A DNA stretch of 40,904 nt from Pseudomonadota bacterium (GCA_023441105.1 JAEZQX010000179.1:1-40904); one strand, 5' to 3'; shown: positions 15,430 to 25,409, counted from the first letter of the stretch. Translations and numbers: made by a program. The notes: generated by a model not told the origin, from the letters alone.

Positions 15430-16306
15430 GCCTGGCCCGGTAGCCGAGGATCCCGGTCGGCCTGACCAGGATCGTGCCGACGAGGATCAGGAAGCCGACC
15501 ACCGGCGCCATCGCCTGGGGCAGGAAAACCGTGGCGAGCTGCTCCGCCAGGCCGTAGATCACGCCGGCGATCAACGCGCCGATGGGGCTGCCGAGGCCGC
15601 CAAGAACCACCACCACGAAGCCGATGATGGAGTACTCCGCGCCGGAGAACGGGTTGAACGCCGGGAACACCAGCGCGATCAGCACGCCGGTCACGCCGGC
15701 GAGCCCGGTGGCGAGCGCGAAGGCAAAGGCGGACAACCTGACGATGTCGACGCCCACGATCTGCAGCGCCTCGCGGTTCATGATGGCCGCCCGCAGCGCC
15801 TTGCCTCGAAGCGTGCGGAAGAGAAACACGGTCAGGGCGAGCGAGATCACCAGCGTCACGCCCAGCGCGACCAGCCGGGCGGTCGACACGTACACCGGGC
15901 CGAGCTTGATCGAGATCGGGCTGAACGAATAGTCGATCGACCTGGAGTCGGCCTCGAACAGGATCAGCATGACCGCTGACAGTGCGATCGAGACGCCATA
16001 CATCATGAGGAAGGACATGATCTCGGGATCGTCGCTGCGCGACAGCCGCGGCAGCAGCAGGTAGTACGCGATCCAGCCGGCGACGAAGAACGACGCCGCG
16101 GCAACCGGCAGCGCCCACAGCGGCGGCAACGCGAGGCTGTTGAACAGCACGTAGGCGAGAAAGGAGCCGCCGATGACGAACTCGCCGTGCGCGAAGTTGA
16201 CCACGCGCAGCACGCCATAGAGGACGGTCAGGCTCAGCCCGATCAGCGCATAGATGCCGCCGACGACCAGGCCGTTGACGATGCCGATGAGGACGAGGGT
16301 TTCCAT
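15425..16306 (-). CDS. livH: Liv-type ABC transporter permease (LivH)
   Basis: 293-residue inner-membrane permease of the LivH family, about eight transmembrane helices. It opens METLVLIGIVNGLVVGGIYALIG-type, with VLRVVNFAHGEF, and near the C-terminus GLGSPIGALIAGVIYG, the conserved loop that contacts the ATPase. ATG 16306 is preferred over 16357, which would overlap livM and add non-conserved residues. Forms the channel with LivM. Confidence 0.92.
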   Translation of the reverse strand: METLVLIGIVNGLVVGGIYALIGLSLTVLYGVLRVVNFAHGEFVIGGSFLAYVLFNSLALPPLWALPVAAASFFVAGWIAYYLLLPRLSRSDDPEIMSFLMMYGVSIALSAVMLILFEADSRSIDYSFSPISIKLGPVYVSTARLVALGVTLVISLALTVFLFRTLRGKALRAAIMNREALQIVGVDIVRLSAFAFALATGLAGVTGVLIALVFPAFNPFSGAEYSIIGFVVVVLGGLGSPIGALIAGVIYGLAEQLATVFLPQAMAPVVGFLILVGTILVRPTGILGYRARR

Positions 16307-16335
16307 CCGCTTTTCTCTGATCGGATCCGGTGGCG

Positions 16336-17313
16336 TCAGGGGATGTAGCGTCGCCACTGCGGCCGGCGCCGAAGCAGCGTGCCGACGATGCCGCGCGGCA
16401 GGAAAAGCACCAGCAGTACCGTCGCGACGCCCAGCAGCAGCAGGTTGACGAGCGGGAACTGCCGCCAGATCAGGTCATCGATCCACACCATGGCGATGGC
16501 GCCGACGATCGGGCCGGTGACGGTGCCAAGCCCGCCGGCCACGGCGTAGATCACGGTCTTGGCCGTGGTCAGCGTGTTGAAGGCGGTCTCGGTGTCGACG
16601 ACGTTGGTGTACCAGGCTTCGATGCCGCCGCACAGCGCCGGGAAGAAGGCGGCGATCAGCCAGCCGTAGAGCCGCACCCGCGCCACGTCCACGCCCATCA
16701 TGTCGGCTGCCTCGGCATCGTCGCGGATCGCGCGCAGCGCCTTGCCGAGCCGCGAGCGCGACAGCCACAGGATGGTGCCGAGGGCGAGCAACATCACCGC
16801 CATCATCACGTAGAAGGAAAGCACCGGCTCGGCGCGGCTGCCGAGATGCAGGCCGTACGACCCGCCGGTGATCTCCTCCGGCATGTTGCTGATCACCAGC
16901 CGGCAGATACCGGCGAGCGCAAGGCTCACGATGGCGAAGTAGATGCCCGACAACCGCAGGGTCGGCGCGAACAGCGTGCCCAGCACCAGCCCGGCGATGC
17001 CGGCGAACGGCAGCGCCGCCAGCACCGGGAAGTCCAGCTTGTCCACCAGGATGGCGGTGGTGAAGGCGCCGATGCCGTAGAAGGCGACATAGCCGAACGG
17101 CATGTAGCCGGAGAAGCCGGCGGCGACGTTGAAGGCGGACGCCATGGTGATCCACAGCATCAGGTAGAAGTGGAACGCCAGGTTCAGCCCGATGACGGGC
17201 ACGAGCAGGAAGTAGACGGCGACCAGGCCGCCGATGACGGCGGCAACCGAGAAATAGATCCGGTTGGCGGCGTCACGATCGGACGCGCGCGGTGCCGCAG
17301 CAGCCTCCGCCAT
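16336..17313 (-). CDS. livM: Liv-type ABC transporter permease (LivM)
   Basis: 325-residue permease partner of LivH. Conserved segments are AGFSGYMPFGYVAFYGIGAF, SRLGKALRAIRDDAEAADMMGVD (the EAA-like coupling loop) and GGLGTVTGPIVGA. GAGGAG stands 9 nt before the ATG. First gene of the liv operon, whose promoter region is the 267 bp upstream. The C-terminal RRRPQWRRYIP tail is cytoplasmic. Confidence 0.92.
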   Translation of the reverse strand: MAEAAAAPRASDRDAANRIYFSVAAVIGGLVAVYFLLVPVIGLNLAFHFYLMLWITMASAFNVAAGFSGYMPFGYVAFYGIGAFTTAILVDKLDFPVLAALPFAGIAGLVLGTLFAPTLRLSGIYFAIVSLALAGICRLVISNMPEEITGGSYGLHLGSRAEPVLSFYVMMAVMLLALGTILWLSRSRLGKALRAIRDDAEAADMMGVDVARVRLYGWLIAAFFPALCGGIEAWYTNVVDTETAFNTLTTAKTVIYAVAGGLGTVTGPIVGAIAMVWIDDLIWRQFPLVNLLLLGVATVLLVLFLPRGIVGTLLRRRPQWRRYIP

Positions 17314-17382
17314 GCGTAGAGTCTCCTCATGACCTGGGTCGACCCTTGGGGAGCCACCCGAATGGGTCTTCGTTGTCGGCCG

Positions 17383-17431
17383 AGTATATGGTCATCCGGA
17401 GACTGCTGCCATCGGGCAAATGCTGCCATCG
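17383..17431 (-). promoter_or_regulatory. Putative liv operon promoter with 11-bp direct repeats
   Basis: On the minus strand a TATACT -10 (17388-17383) lies 70 nt before livM. CGATGGCAGCA occurs twice (17414-17404 and 17431-17421, 17 bp apart), one copy covering the -35 position, which otherwise matches the consensus poorly. This layout suits an activator binding direct repeats. Confidence 0.45.
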
Positions 17432-17533
17432 AACGAAAGCCGGCGGCTGAGCTAATCAATCACCGCGGCGGCTCGCCGCCTCAGATCCAATCGTCGACGT
17501 GCCTGAACGGCATGGCGCTAGCGCTGCCGCGCG

Positions 17534-17545
17534 TTTCCGCGGAAA
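17534..17545. promoter_or_regulatory. TTTCCGCGGAAA palindrome upstream of the liv operon
   Basis: Perfect 12-bp palindrome about 220 bp upstream of livM and 36 bp beyond the amidase stop. The same 12-mer occurs at 27964-27975 and 30270-30281, and a spaced form at 37224-37242. Confidence 0.4.
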
Positions 17546-17580
17546 TGGGGCTGACGTCGTGGTCCACTTGGGCGCACACC

Positions 17581-18879
17581 CTATCGTTCTGCGTCGGCCA
17601 CCCTTTGATGTATCCAGTGCGACACAGCCAGCGTCTTCGCATCGTCCCCCACCCGCCCGACCACCTGCACCCCTAGCGGCAGTCCTGCTGCCGTCGCCCC
17701 TACCGGCACGGTGACGCAAGGCACGTGCAGCAGCGTCCACATCCGGTTGAACACCGGATCGCCGGTCATACCCAACCCCTCCGGCGCCGCGCCCGGCGCG
17801 CTGGGCGCGAGCAGCACGTCGTGGTCGCCGAAGACATCGTTCAACGCTCGTCGACAATCCCGGGCAAGCGCGGCCGCGGCATCGAAGCGCTCCACCGACA
17901 CCTGCAGACCCTCCTCCAGGATCCCCTGCAGCCGCGCGCTGATCTTCTCCCAGTGCACCAGCCGCTCCCAGGCAAGCGACGCGGCCTGCTGATAGAACAT
18001 CACATCGATCTGCGCGGCCACCAAGCCGGCAAAAGCTGCCGGCAACGCCACTTCCTTCACGGCTGCGCCCGCGGCGCCGAGCGTGCGCGCCGCTGATTCA
18101 AGCGCCTGCACCGTCTCTGGCAGCGCCTGTGGCCATTCATGGGTCCGGCAGATGCCGACTCGGGGACCCGACGAAGCAACACCTTCTTCATCCACCAGCA
18201 GGTTGCGGCGACCGCTGACCGCGGCTGCCAGCAGCGCCGCATCCGGCACCGAGCGGGCGATGGTGCCGACAGTGTCGAGGATGTCGGACAGCGCTTTCAC
18301 GCCCACGCGGCTGATCGTTCCATGGCTGGGCTTGTACCCGACTGCGCCGCAGTAGGCGGCTGGCCGGATGATCGAGCCGGCGGTCTGGGTGCCGAAAGCG
18401 AGCGGCACCATGAAGTCCGCCACCGCCGCGGCCGAGCCGGAAGACGAGCCGCCGGGCGTATGGCGGATGCCGCGCGGGTTGCGGGTCTTGTTTGGCTGCA
18501 TCACCGCGAACTCGGTGGTCACGGTCTTGCCCAGGACGACGCCGCCGGCGGCGCGCGCCAACGCCACGCAGGGCGCATCCCCTGCCGGCTGGTGGCCGCT
18601 ATAGATCGGCGAGCCGTAGCTGGTCGGCAGGTCGGCTGTTTCGATCAGGTCCTTGACTCCGATCGGCACCCCATGCAGCAAGCCGCGCGCGGGCTGCGCA
18701 TCGGCGGCGCGCGCCTGGCGCAACGCCGCGTCGGGATCGAGGAACGCCCATGCCTGGACGTCGGCTTCGCGCGCCTCGATGCGCTCGAGGCAACTCTTCA
18801 CCAGCGCCTCCGACGTGATCTTTCCGGCGGCAATGAGACCGGCGGCTTCGGTTGCGCCGAGGGTGTGCAGGGGTTTCAT
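17581..18879 (-). CDS. Amidase signature-family hydrolase
   Basis: 432 residues with the Ser-Ser-Lys triad of amidase-signature enzymes: Lys76 (GVKDLIE), the Gly/Ser-rich loop [14 protein letters not shown] (residues 141-154, cis-Ser probably Ser145) and nucleophile Ser169 in [11 protein letters not shown]. The enzyme hydrolyses amides to acid plus ammonia. ATG 18879 is chosen over the upstream frame opening at 19098 because it overlaps the oppF stop (ATGA, 18876-18879), has GGAG 8 nt upstream and matches the family beginning. It is the last gene of the peptide-importer operon, so it probably acts in the cytoplasm on the imported amide. The substrate is not predictable. Confidence 0.9.
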   Translation of the reverse strand: MKPLHTLGATEAAGLIAAGKITSEALVKSCLERIEAREADVQAWAFLDPDAALRQARAADAQPARGLLHGVPIGVKDLIETADLPTSYGSPIYSGHQPAGDAPCVALARAAGGVVLGKTVTTEFAVMQPNKTRNPRGIRHTPGGSSSGSAAAVADFMVPLAFGTQTAGSIIRPAAYCGAVGYKPSHGTISRVGVKALSDILDTVGTIARSVPDAALLAAAVSGRRNLLVDEEGVASSGPRVGICRTHEWPQALPETVQALESAARTLGAAGAAVKEVALPAAFAGLVAAQIDVMFYQQAASLAWERLVHWEKISARLQGILEEGLQVSVERFDAAAALARDCRRALNDVFGDHDVLLAPSAPGAAPEGLGMTGDPVFNRMWTLLHVPCVTVPVGATAAGLPLGVQVVGRVGDDAKTLAVSHWIHQRVADAER

Positions 18880-20000
18880 GTGGCAGCTCCATTCGCATGA
18901 CGGGAGGCGAGCCCCACGGGTGGCACGTGCCCGTCCGCCGGGGAGCTCGCCGATGCCGGACGACCTGCCCCCGGTCCTGTCGTCGATCCATCGCGCAGGT
19001 GACAGGCAGCGAGATGCCCCGGCAGCACTTCCTTCAGCAGCGGTTCTTCCGCGCGGCAGCGATCGAAGGCGTAGGGGCATCGCGTGTGGAAGCGGCATCC
19101 GGGCGGCGGGTTCATCGGGCTCGGCACGTCGCCCGACAGGATGATGCGGTGGCGTTGCACATCCGGATCCGGCACCGGCACCGCCGACAGCAGCGCCTCG
19201 GTATAGGGATGCTGTGGCCTGGCGAACAGAGACGGCTTGTCGGTGAGCTCGACGATCTTGCCGAGGTACATCACCGCGACCCGATGGCTGATGTGCTCGA
19301 CCACGGCCAGGTCATGCGCGACGAACAGGTACGAGAGCCCAAGCTCGTCCTGCAGGTCCATCAGCAGGTTGATGACCTGGGCCTGCACCGACACGTCCAG
19401 CGCCGACACCGGCTCGTCGCAGACGATCAGCCGCGGCTGCGGCGCGAGCGCGCGGGCGATGCCGAGCCGCTGGCGCTGGCCGCCGGAGAATTCATACGGG
19501 TACTTGATCATCTGGTCGCGCCGCAGGCCGACCTTGTCGAACAGGGCGGCCACCCGGTCGTCGATCTCGCCTGGGGCCGCCGCCTCGAAGTTGCGGATCG
19601 GCTCCGCGACGATGTCGCTGGCTCGCATGCGCGGGTTCAGCGTGGCGTACGGATCCTGGAACACTGCCTGCAGCTCGCGCCGGAACGGCCGCATCTGCCG
19701 CGGGCTCAGTCCGTCGATGCGCCGCCCGCGCCAGCTGACCACCCCCGCGGTCGGCTCGATCAGCTTCAGAATCGCCTTGCTGGCGGTCGACTTGCCGCAG
19801 CCGCTCTCCCCCACCAGGCCCAGCGTCTCGCCGTCGGCGATGTTGAAGCTGATGTCGTCCACCGCATGGACCTTGCCGCCACCGCCCCACAAGGCGCTCG
19901 ATCGCACCGGATAGTGCTTGACCAGGTGCGACACCTCCAGCAGCGGTTCGCCTCGCGCCGCCGCCTGCCGAGACCGGGTCGGGTCGGAGACGGTGCTCAT
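18876..20000 (-). CDS. Peptide ABC transporter ATP-binding protein (OppF/DppF-like)
   Basis: 374 residues. Walker [10 protein letters not shown] around 64-72, signature FSGGQRQR at 171-178, Walker B LIVCDEP at 191-197, and the oligopeptide-transporter C-terminal domain with Cys-rich [14 protein letters not shown], which in relatives binds an Fe-S cluster. Q-loop [14 protein letters not shown] is typical. ATG 20000 overlaps the stop of the previous ATPase gene (ATGA, 19997-20000). The Gly/Ala/Ser-rich last 30 residues are unconserved. Confidence 0.92.
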   Translation of the reverse strand: MSTVSDPTRSRQAAARGEPLLEVSHLVKHYPVRSSALWGGGGKVHAVDDISFNIADGETLGLVGESGCGKSTASKAILKLIEPTAGVVSWRGRRIDGLSPRQMRPFRRELQAVFQDPYATLNPRMRASDIVAEPIRNFEAAAPGEIDDRVAALFDKVGLRRDQMIKYPYEFSGGQRQRLGIARALAPQPRLIVCDEPVSALDVSVQAQVINLLMDLQDELGLSYLFVAHDLAVVEHISHRVAVMYLGKIVELTDKPSLFARPQHPYTEALLSAVPVPDPDVQRHRIILSGDVPSPMNPPPGCRFHTRCPYAFDRCRAEEPLLKEVLPGHLAACHLRDGSTTGPGAGRPASASSPADGHVPPVGLASRHANGAAT

Positions 20001-21025
20001 CGAACGTCCGCCACGACATCGTCGGGACGTCGTCTGCCGGTGACGATGGCGTCGGAATGCCAGCAGGCAACCCAGTGCCCGCCTGCCTTCTCCTCGAGCG
20101 GCGGATACTCCGCGCGGCACCGGTCAGTAGCATGCGAGCAGCGCGGTGCGAAGATGCAGCCGGCGATCTCTTCGCGCAGCGACGGCACGACGCCCCGTAT
20201 CTCCTGCAGCCGCTTGCGCGCGCCGCTGCTGGCTTCACCCAGGTGCGGGATCGAGTTGAGCAGGCCGCGCGTGTACGGATGGCGCGGGACCGAGAACAGC
20301 TTGCGCACCGGCGCTTCCTCCACCTTGCGGCCGGCATACATCACGACCACGCGCTGCGCCATCTCCGCCACCACGCCGAGGTCGTGGGTGATCAGGATGA
20401 TCGACGCGCCCGTCTTGTCCTTGAGCCGGCGCATGAGGTCGAGGATCTGCGCCTGGATGGTGACATCGAGCGCCGTCGTCGGCTCGTCGGCAATCAGCAG
20501 CCGGGGATCGCAGGCCAGCGCCATGGCGATCATCACCCGCTGGCGCATGCCGCCGGAGATCTGGTGCGGATACTGGCCCAGGCGGCGCTGCGGCTCCGGC
20601 ATGTTGACCAGCCTGAGCATCTCCACCGCCCGCTGCAACGCCTGCTCCCTGGTCATGCCGCGATGCAGCCGCAGCGACTCGCTGATCTGCCGGCCGATGG
20701 TGAGCACCGGATTGAGCGACGTCATCGGCTCCTGGAAGATCATCGCGATCTCGTTGCCGCGGATGGAACGCATTTCCGCGTCGGACAGCGCCAGCAGGTC
20801 CCGTCCGCCGAACATCAGCCGACCGCCCACGATCCGACCCGGCGGGGACGCGATCAGCCGCAGGATCGACAACGACGTCACGCTCTTGCCGCAGCCCGAC
20901 TCGCCGACGATCGCCAGCGTCTCGCCCGGATCGACCGAGAACGAGACGCCGTCGACGGCACGCACCACGCCGTCGCGGGTGAAGAAGTGGGTCTTGAGCC
21001 CGTCGACCTCGAGCAGCGGTGTCAT
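19997..21025 (-). CDS. Peptide ABC transporter ATP-binding protein (OppD/DppD-like)
   Basis: 342 residues. Walker [10 protein letters not shown] at 41-49, Q-loop [13 protein letters not shown], signature ISGGMRQR at 156-163, Walker B LLIADEP at 176-182, H-loop in [11 protein letters not shown], and the C-terminal oligopeptide domain with [14 protein letters not shown]. Start overlaps the permease stop by ATGA (21022-21025). Confidence 0.92.
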   Translation of the reverse strand: MTPLLEVDGLKTHFFTRDGVVRAVDGVSFSVDPGETLAIVGESGCGKSVTSLSILRLIASPPGRIVGGRLMFGGRDLLALSDAEMRSIRGNEIAMIFQEPMTSLNPVLTIGRQISESLRLHRGMTREQALQRAVEMLRLVNMPEPQRRLGQYPHQISGGMRQRVMIAMALACDPRLLIADEPTTALDVTIQAQILDLMRRLKDKTGASIILITHDLGVVAEMAQRVVVMYAGRKVEEAPVRKLFSVPRHPYTRGLLNSIPHLGEASSGARKRLQEIRGVVPSLREEIAGCIFAPRCSHATDRCRAEYPPLEEKAGGHWVACWHSDAIVTGRRRPDDVVADVR

Positions 21026-21903
21026 AGCCTTCTGGCCAGCCGCGGGTCCAGCGCATCCCGCATGCCGTCGCCCAGCATGTTCACCGCCAGCACCGTCAGG
21101 GAAAGGAAGATGCCGGGAAACAGCAGCAGATAGCCGGCGATCTGGAACAGGCTGCGCGCCTCGGCCATGATGTTGCCCCAGCTCGGGATGTTGGGTGGCG
21201 TGCCGGCGCCAATGAACGAGAGGATCGCCTCGGTGATCATCGCCGACGCACAGACGAACGTGCCCTGCACCAGCAGCGGCGCCACCGTGTTGGGCAGGAT
21301 GTGGCGCACCAGGATGCGCGGCAGGCTGGTGCCGGCGGCAATCGCGGCCTCCACGTACGGCTCCTCGCGCAGCGCCAGGACCAGGCTGCGCACCAGCCGC
21401 ACCACCCGCGGCACCTCCGCCAGGGTGATGGCGAGGATCACGTTCTCGATGCTGGCCTTGGTCAACGCCATCAGGGCGATGGCCAGCAGCACCGGCGGGA
21501 TCGACATCAGGCCGTCCATGATGCGCATCACGATGGCATCGAGCCAGCGGATGAAGCCGGTGACCAGACCGATGGCCAGTCCGATCAGGATGCTCAGCAC
21601 CGCCACCGACAGGCCCACCACCAGCGAGACCCGCGAGCCGTAGATCACGCGGCTGTAGACGTCGCGCCCGAGCATGTCGCTGCCGAACCAGAACTGCTCC
21701 GACGGCGGCTTCAACCGCCGCAGCGGAGACACCGCCTGGGGATCGACCGTTCCCAGCCAGGGCGCGAAGATGGCGATCAGGATCATCAGCAGCAGCACCA
21801 CGCCGCCGATGATGGCCGTCGGATGGCGCCGGAACGCGTCCTTGAAACGCCGCCAGGCGAGCGATTCGGATCTGGCCGGCTGGTCGAGTGCGATGGCGGT
21901 CAT
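21022..21903 (-). CDS. Peptide ABC transporter permease (OppC/DppC-like)
   Basis: 293-residue inner-membrane permease with the N-terminal oppC domain ([18 protein letters not shown]), [19 protein letters not shown], and the EAA coupling loop [26 protein letters not shown] written here in part only: [13 protein letters not shown]. About six transmembrane helices. It follows the other permease gene by 33 nt and overlaps the ATPase gene downstream. Confidence 0.92.
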   Translation of the reverse strand: MTAIALDQPARSESLAWRRFKDAFRRHPTAIIGGVVLLLMILIAIFAPWLGTVDPQAVSPLRRLKPPSEQFWFGSDMLGRDVYSRVIYGSRVSLVVGLSVAVLSILIGLAIGLVTGFIRWLDAIVMRIMDGLMSIPPVLLAIALMALTKASIENVILAITLAEVPRVVRLVRSLVLALREEPYVEAAIAAGTSLPRILVRHILPNTVAPLLVQGTFVCASAMITEAILSFIGAGTPPNIPSWGNIMAEARSLFQIAGYLLLFPGIFLSLTVLAVNMLGDGMRDALDPRLARRL

Positions 21904-21936
21904 GGCCTGCTCATGGATGCCTGGTACCGGACATAC

Positions 21937-22878
21937 CTAGTACCGGATGCGCGGATCGAAGAGCATGTAGCTCAGGTCCACCGCCAGGTTGATCAGCACG
22001 TAGGCGGCCGAGAAGATCAGGATCACGCCCTGGATGATCGGGTAGTCGCGGCGCAGGATGGCGTCCACGGTCAGCCGGCCGATACCGGGGATGGCGAAAA
22101 CCGTCTCGGTCACGATGGCGCCGCCGATCAGCAGCGCGATGCCGATGCCGACGACGGTCATGATCGGCACCGCGGCATTCTTCAGGGCATGTCCCACCAG
22201 CACCGATTCCTGCGTCAGCCCCTTGGCCTGCGCGGTCCGGATGTAGTCCTGCGACAGCACGTCCAGCATGCTGGCCCGGGTGATGCGCGCGATCAGCGCC
22301 ATGTAGACGGTGCCGAGCGCCAGGCTCGGCAGGATCAGGTGCCGCAGCCATTCCCAGAAGCCGTCGCGGATCGGTCGATAGCCCTGCACCGGCAGCCAGT
22401 CCAGCTCGATCGAGAACACCATGATCAGGATGTAGGCCAGCACGAACACCGGCAGCGAGAAGCCGAGCACCGTGAAGGCCATCACCGAGCGGTCGATCCA
22501 GGAGCCGGCGCGGGCGGCGGCGACGACGCCCATCGGCAGTGCGACCGCCACCGCCACGACCAGCGTGCACAAGGTCAGCGCCAACGTCGGCTCGATGCGC
22601 TGGGCGATGAGTCGCGTGACCGGCAGCTTGGTGAAGATCGACGTGCCGAGGTCGCCGCGCAGCAGCGCGCCCGCCCATTCGCCGAACCGCATCAGGAAAG
22701 GCCGGTCGAGCCCCAGCGCCTCGCGCACCCGCTGGATGTCCTCGGTGGTGGCGGCGTCGCCGGCCAGGATGGCGGCCGGATCGCCGGGCGTCAGGTACAG
22801 CAGCAGGAAGACGACGAACGCCACCACCGCCATCACCACGACGGTGGAAAAGAGTCGCCGAACTACGTACGCAAGCAC
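21937..22878 (-). CDS. Peptide ABC transporter permease (OppB/DppB-like)
   Basis: 313-residue permease. Begins LAYVVRRLFSTVVVM, has LTPGDPAAILAG, GDLGTSIFTKLPV and the coupling loop YIRTAQAKGLTQESVL, all typical of OppB/DppB. The start codon is GTG at 22878. It lies 31 nt after the binding-protein gene. Confidence 0.92.
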   Translation of the reverse strand: MLAYVVRRLFSTVVVMAVVAFVVFLLLYLTPGDPAAILAGDAATTEDIQRVREALGLDRPFLMRFGEWAGALLRGDLGTSIFTKLPVTRLIAQRIEPTLALTLCTLVVAVAVALPMGVVAAARAGSWIDRSVMAFTVLGFSLPVFVLAYILIMVFSIELDWLPVQGYRPIRDGFWEWLRHLILPSLALGTVYMALIARITRASMLDVLSQDYIRTAQAKGLTQESVLVGHALKNAAVPIMTVVGIGIALLIGGAIVTETVFAIPGIGRLTVDAILRRDYPIIQGVILIFSAAYVLINLAVDLSYMLFDPRIRY

Positions 22879-22909
22879 CGAGCGGACATCCGGACCGGGA
22901 AATACCGCG

Positions 22910-24499
22910 CTATTTCTTCTCCACGTTCCAGAGGAACGACACCGGCGCGATGATCACGCCGGAGATGTTGGAGCGGAAAGCCGTCGGCAGGATGAACTGG
23001 CCGGTGGGCACGAAGGGAACGAACTCGAATGCCCGCTTCTGCACGGCGTCGGCGGCCTTCTTCGACTCGGCGGGATCCTTGGCGTTGAACCAGGCCTCGC
23101 GCAGCTCTTCCATCTTCTCGTCGGTGGGCCAGCCGAACCAGGCGCTCTTGCCGGTGCCGCGGATCGGGAAGTTGACCGCCGGATTGACCATGTCCGGACC
23201 GACCAGCCAGGTGTGGAAGATGGACCAGCCGCCCTTGTCCACCGGTTCGCGCACCGCTCGGCGAGTGATCAAGGTGCCCCAGTCGCCCGACTGGATCTCG
23301 GCGTTGAGCCCGATCTTCTTGAGGACTTCCAGCGTCTGCAGCGACTGCGAATGGACGATCGGCTGGTCGGTGGCGTTGATGATGACGATCTTCTCGCCGT
23401 TGTACCCGGCTTCCTTGACCAGTTGCTTCGCTTTCTCGAAGTCGCGCTTGCCCTTGAGCGGCTCGGCCCCGACTTCGGATGCGAGCGGCGTGCCGCAGGT
23501 GAAGTACGAATAGCAGGGCTTGCCGTTCTTCGGATCGCCGGCGATGCCGATGACGTATTCCTGCTGGTCCACTGCATAGAGCAGCGCCTGGCGCATCTTC
23601 GGGTTGTCGAAGGGCGGATAGAGGAAGTTGAAGCGGATCATGCCCATCGAGCCGAGCGGATCGATGTTCTTGACGGTGATGTCCTTGTTTCGCGCCAGCA
23701 GCGGGATCAGGTCCGGTGGCATCTGCTCCCACCAATCCGCCTCGCCGGCGTTGAGCGCGGCCGCGGCCGTGGCCGAATCCGGGATGTAGATCCATTCGAC
23801 CCGGTCCACCTTGACGACCTTGCCGCCGGCGCCCCACGATGGCGGCTCCTTGCGCGGCATGTAATCCGTGTTCTTGACGTAGACCACCTTGTTGCCCGGG
23901 ACCCATTCCTCCTTCACGAACTTGAAGGGGCCGGAGCCGGTGGCGTCCTCGATGTTCTTGAAGGCATCGGTCCTGGCGATCCGCTCCGGCATGATGAACG
24001 GAACGTTGGACGACGGCTTGGCCAGCGCCTCGAGCGTCAGCGGGAACGGCTTCTTGAGCTTGAGCGTGAAGGTCTTGTCGTCGACCGCGCTCCACGAGTC
24101 GGTGGCCTCCGCCAGCTTCTGGCCCAGGGCATCGCGCTTGGCCCAGCGCTCGATGGAGGCGATGCAGTCGGCCGGCTTGACCGGCTGTCCGTCATGGAAC
24201 TTGAGCCCGTCGCGCAAGGTGAAGGTGTAGCTCAAGCCGTCCTGCGCCGCCTCCCACTTGTCCAGCATCTGCGGCTGGACCTGGAACTTCTCGTCCGTGG
24301 CCAGCAGGGTGTCGTACACCATGTAGCCGTGGTTGCGGGTGATGTACGCCGTGGTGGCGATGGGATCCAGGATGCGCAGGTCCGCCTGCGGGATGAACTT
24401 GAGGACCTTCTGTTGCGCGGCAGCCGGGACCGGCAGCAGCGTCGTTGCGACCACACCTGCGACGACAGAGACAGCGAGAGCACGTACCAGCTTCATCAT
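22910..24499 (-). CDS. Peptide ABC transporter periplasmic binding protein (OppA/DppA-like)
   Basis: 529-residue SBP_bac_5 protein with a signal peptide (MMKLVRALAVSVVAGVV to AAAQQ) and the family landmarks DGLSYTFTLRDGLKFHDGQPV, GSGPFKFVKEEWVPGN (short pieces of longer conserved runs) and MRQALLYAVDQQEYV. It captures a peptide, amide or similar ligand in the periplasm for the downstream permease. ATG 24499 is preferred: AGGGGG lies 8 nt upstream. ATG 24496 is nearly equivalent. An in-frame extension to 24754 is not coding-like. The 203 nt upstream of it contain no gene; no convincing -35/-10 pair was found there, so transcription may come from the Phd gene promoter or a weak internal one. 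Confidence 0.9.
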   Translation of the reverse strand: MMKLVRALAVSVVAGVVATTLLPVPAAAQQKVLKFIPQADLRILDPIATTAYITRNHGYMVYDTLLATDEKFQVQPQMLDKWEAAQDGLSYTFTLRDGLKFHDGQPVKPADCIASIERWAKRDALGQKLAEATDSWSAVDDKTFTLKLKKPFPLTLEALAKPSSNVPFIMPERIARTDAFKNIEDATGSGPFKFVKEEWVPGNKVVYVKNTDYMPRKEPPSWGAGGKVVKVDRVEWIYIPDSATAAAALNAGEADWWEQMPPDLIPLLARNKDITVKNIDPLGSMGMIRFNFLYPPFDNPKMRQALLYAVDQQEYVIGIAGDPKNGKPCYSYFTCGTPLASEVGAEPLKGKRDFEKAKQLVKEAGYNGEKIVIINATDQPIVHSQSLQTLEVLKKIGLNAEIQSGDWGTLITRRAVREPVDKGGWSIFHTWLVGPDMVNPAVNFPIRGTGKSAWFGWPTDEKMEELREAWFNAKDPAESKKAADAVQKRAFEFVPFVPTGQFILPTAFRSNISGVIIAPVSFLWNVEKK

Positions 24500-24702
24500 C
24501 GACTCATCCCCCTGGAGAAAAGCGATCGGGCTGCTGAACGGCGCTGCGCGGCGGAAGTCGCGCGATATCCAGGCAGGTATCGAGCGAACATCAGGCGAAT
24601 ATCGTGCGCAGCCTAGTGCGAGGCTCGCGCGGTTCGCGCAGGTCGTGGCTGGTTCATTGTAGGCAGATAACGCGCGCCGACGGAAGAGGCTAGGGTTTCC
24701 CT

Positions 24703-25152
24703 TTAGATCGCCGGCCTTTCGAGCTCGAACTGCACGTCCTGCGCGCCTTCCCACAGCGTCCTGCGCCCCAGCTCGGCCATCTGCTGCGCGCCTTCGACGA
24801 TGGTGAGGAAATGGTTGCCAGCGAGCGCACCCATTTTCGAGGCGAAGCTGCAGCTACCGTAGGCCCAGATCAACTCGGTTTCGCTGTAGCCGCCCGGATA
24901 GAAAAGGATGTCGCCTCGCGACGGATGCATCGTGTGGTTCTCGAAGCCCACGCCCAGCTCGAAGTCGCCCATCGGGATCCAGACGGCCTCGCCGCTCCAG
25001 CGGACGTGGATCAGCTTCTGGCGGTACGGCAGCAGGCCGAGGAAGGCAGCCACCGTTCTGGGCGCGGCGGGATTGGTTTCGGCGACGAAGTTCATGCCGC
25101 CGGCGGTGATCAGGATGCGGCTCCTCGAGGCGCCCGGCGCAGGCTCGCTCAA
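24703..25152 (-). CDS. DUF3830 cyclophilin-like protein
   Basis: 149 residues resembling the DUF3830 family, small proteins with a cyclophilin-like fold. The recognisable core is LLPYRQKLIHVRWSGEAVWIP cut here to its first part LLPYRQKLIHVRWSGE, then GDFELGVGFENHT, GDILFYPGGYSETE and AGNHFLTIVE. Function is unknown; relatives sit beside ABC importers and amidohydrolases. The start is TTG at 25152, whose TTGA overlaps the stop of the Phd-like gene (25149-25152); there is no ATG that would keep the conserved beginning. It is followed, after 203 nt, by the peptide-importer genes on the same strand. Confidence 0.75.
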   Translation of the reverse strand: MSEPAPGASRSRILITAGGMNFVAETNPAAPRTVAAFLGLLPYRQKLIHVRWSGEAVWIPMGDFELGVGFENHTMHPSRGDILFYPGGYSETELIWAYGSCSFASKMGALAGNHFLTIVEGAQQMAELGRRTLWEGAQDVQFELERPAI

Positions 25153-25409
25153 CGAATCGACCCGCTGTCAATGGACGCCACCGGCTCGACTGGATCGTCG
25201 TAGCGCAAGACAGAGCCTTTCAGCCGATTCCGCGCCGCCATCTCCCGACCGGCATACTGCGCCGCCTTCTCGCGGCCGGCATACTTGGAGACAACGAGGG
25301 TCGGCTCGCCGCGGTCAGTGACGACCACAGGTTCTCCGGTAGATTCGATCCGCCGAAAGATCTCGAGCGCCCGTGCATTGAATCCGGATTTTGAAATGCG
25401 CCTGGTCAC
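25149..25409 (-). CDS. Phd/YefM-type antitoxin without a toxin
   Basis: 86-residue protein with the Phd/YefM beginning ISKSGFNARALEIFRRIEST, then GEPVVVTDRGEPTLVVSKY, a DNA-binding and dimerisation domain. The closing GSVLRYDDPVEPV is the toxin-contact end of this subgroup, but no toxin gene adjoins. Instead its stop overlaps a DUF3830 start. Start codon is GTG 25409; GAAAGAG stands about 9 nt upstream. Residues 43-60 are a 9-residue tandem duplication (YAGREKAAQ/YAGREMAAR), encoded by a 27-nt duplication. It may now act as autorepressor of the long importer operon, which is inference. Confidence 0.78.
   Translation of the reverse strand: MTRRISKSGFNARALEIFRRIESTGEPVVVTDRGEPTLVVSKYAGREKAAQYAGREMAARNRLKGSVLRYDDPVEPVASIDSGSIR
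25230..25283 (-). repeat. 27-nt tandem duplication in the Phd-like gene
   Basis: Two 27-nt units encode YAGREKAAQ and YAGREMAAR. The reading frame is kept. Confidence 0.65.

Noticed and set aside
17467..17480. GGCGGC/GCCGCC as a terminator after livM's upstream gene
   Set aside because: The loop would be only 2 nt and there is no T-run.
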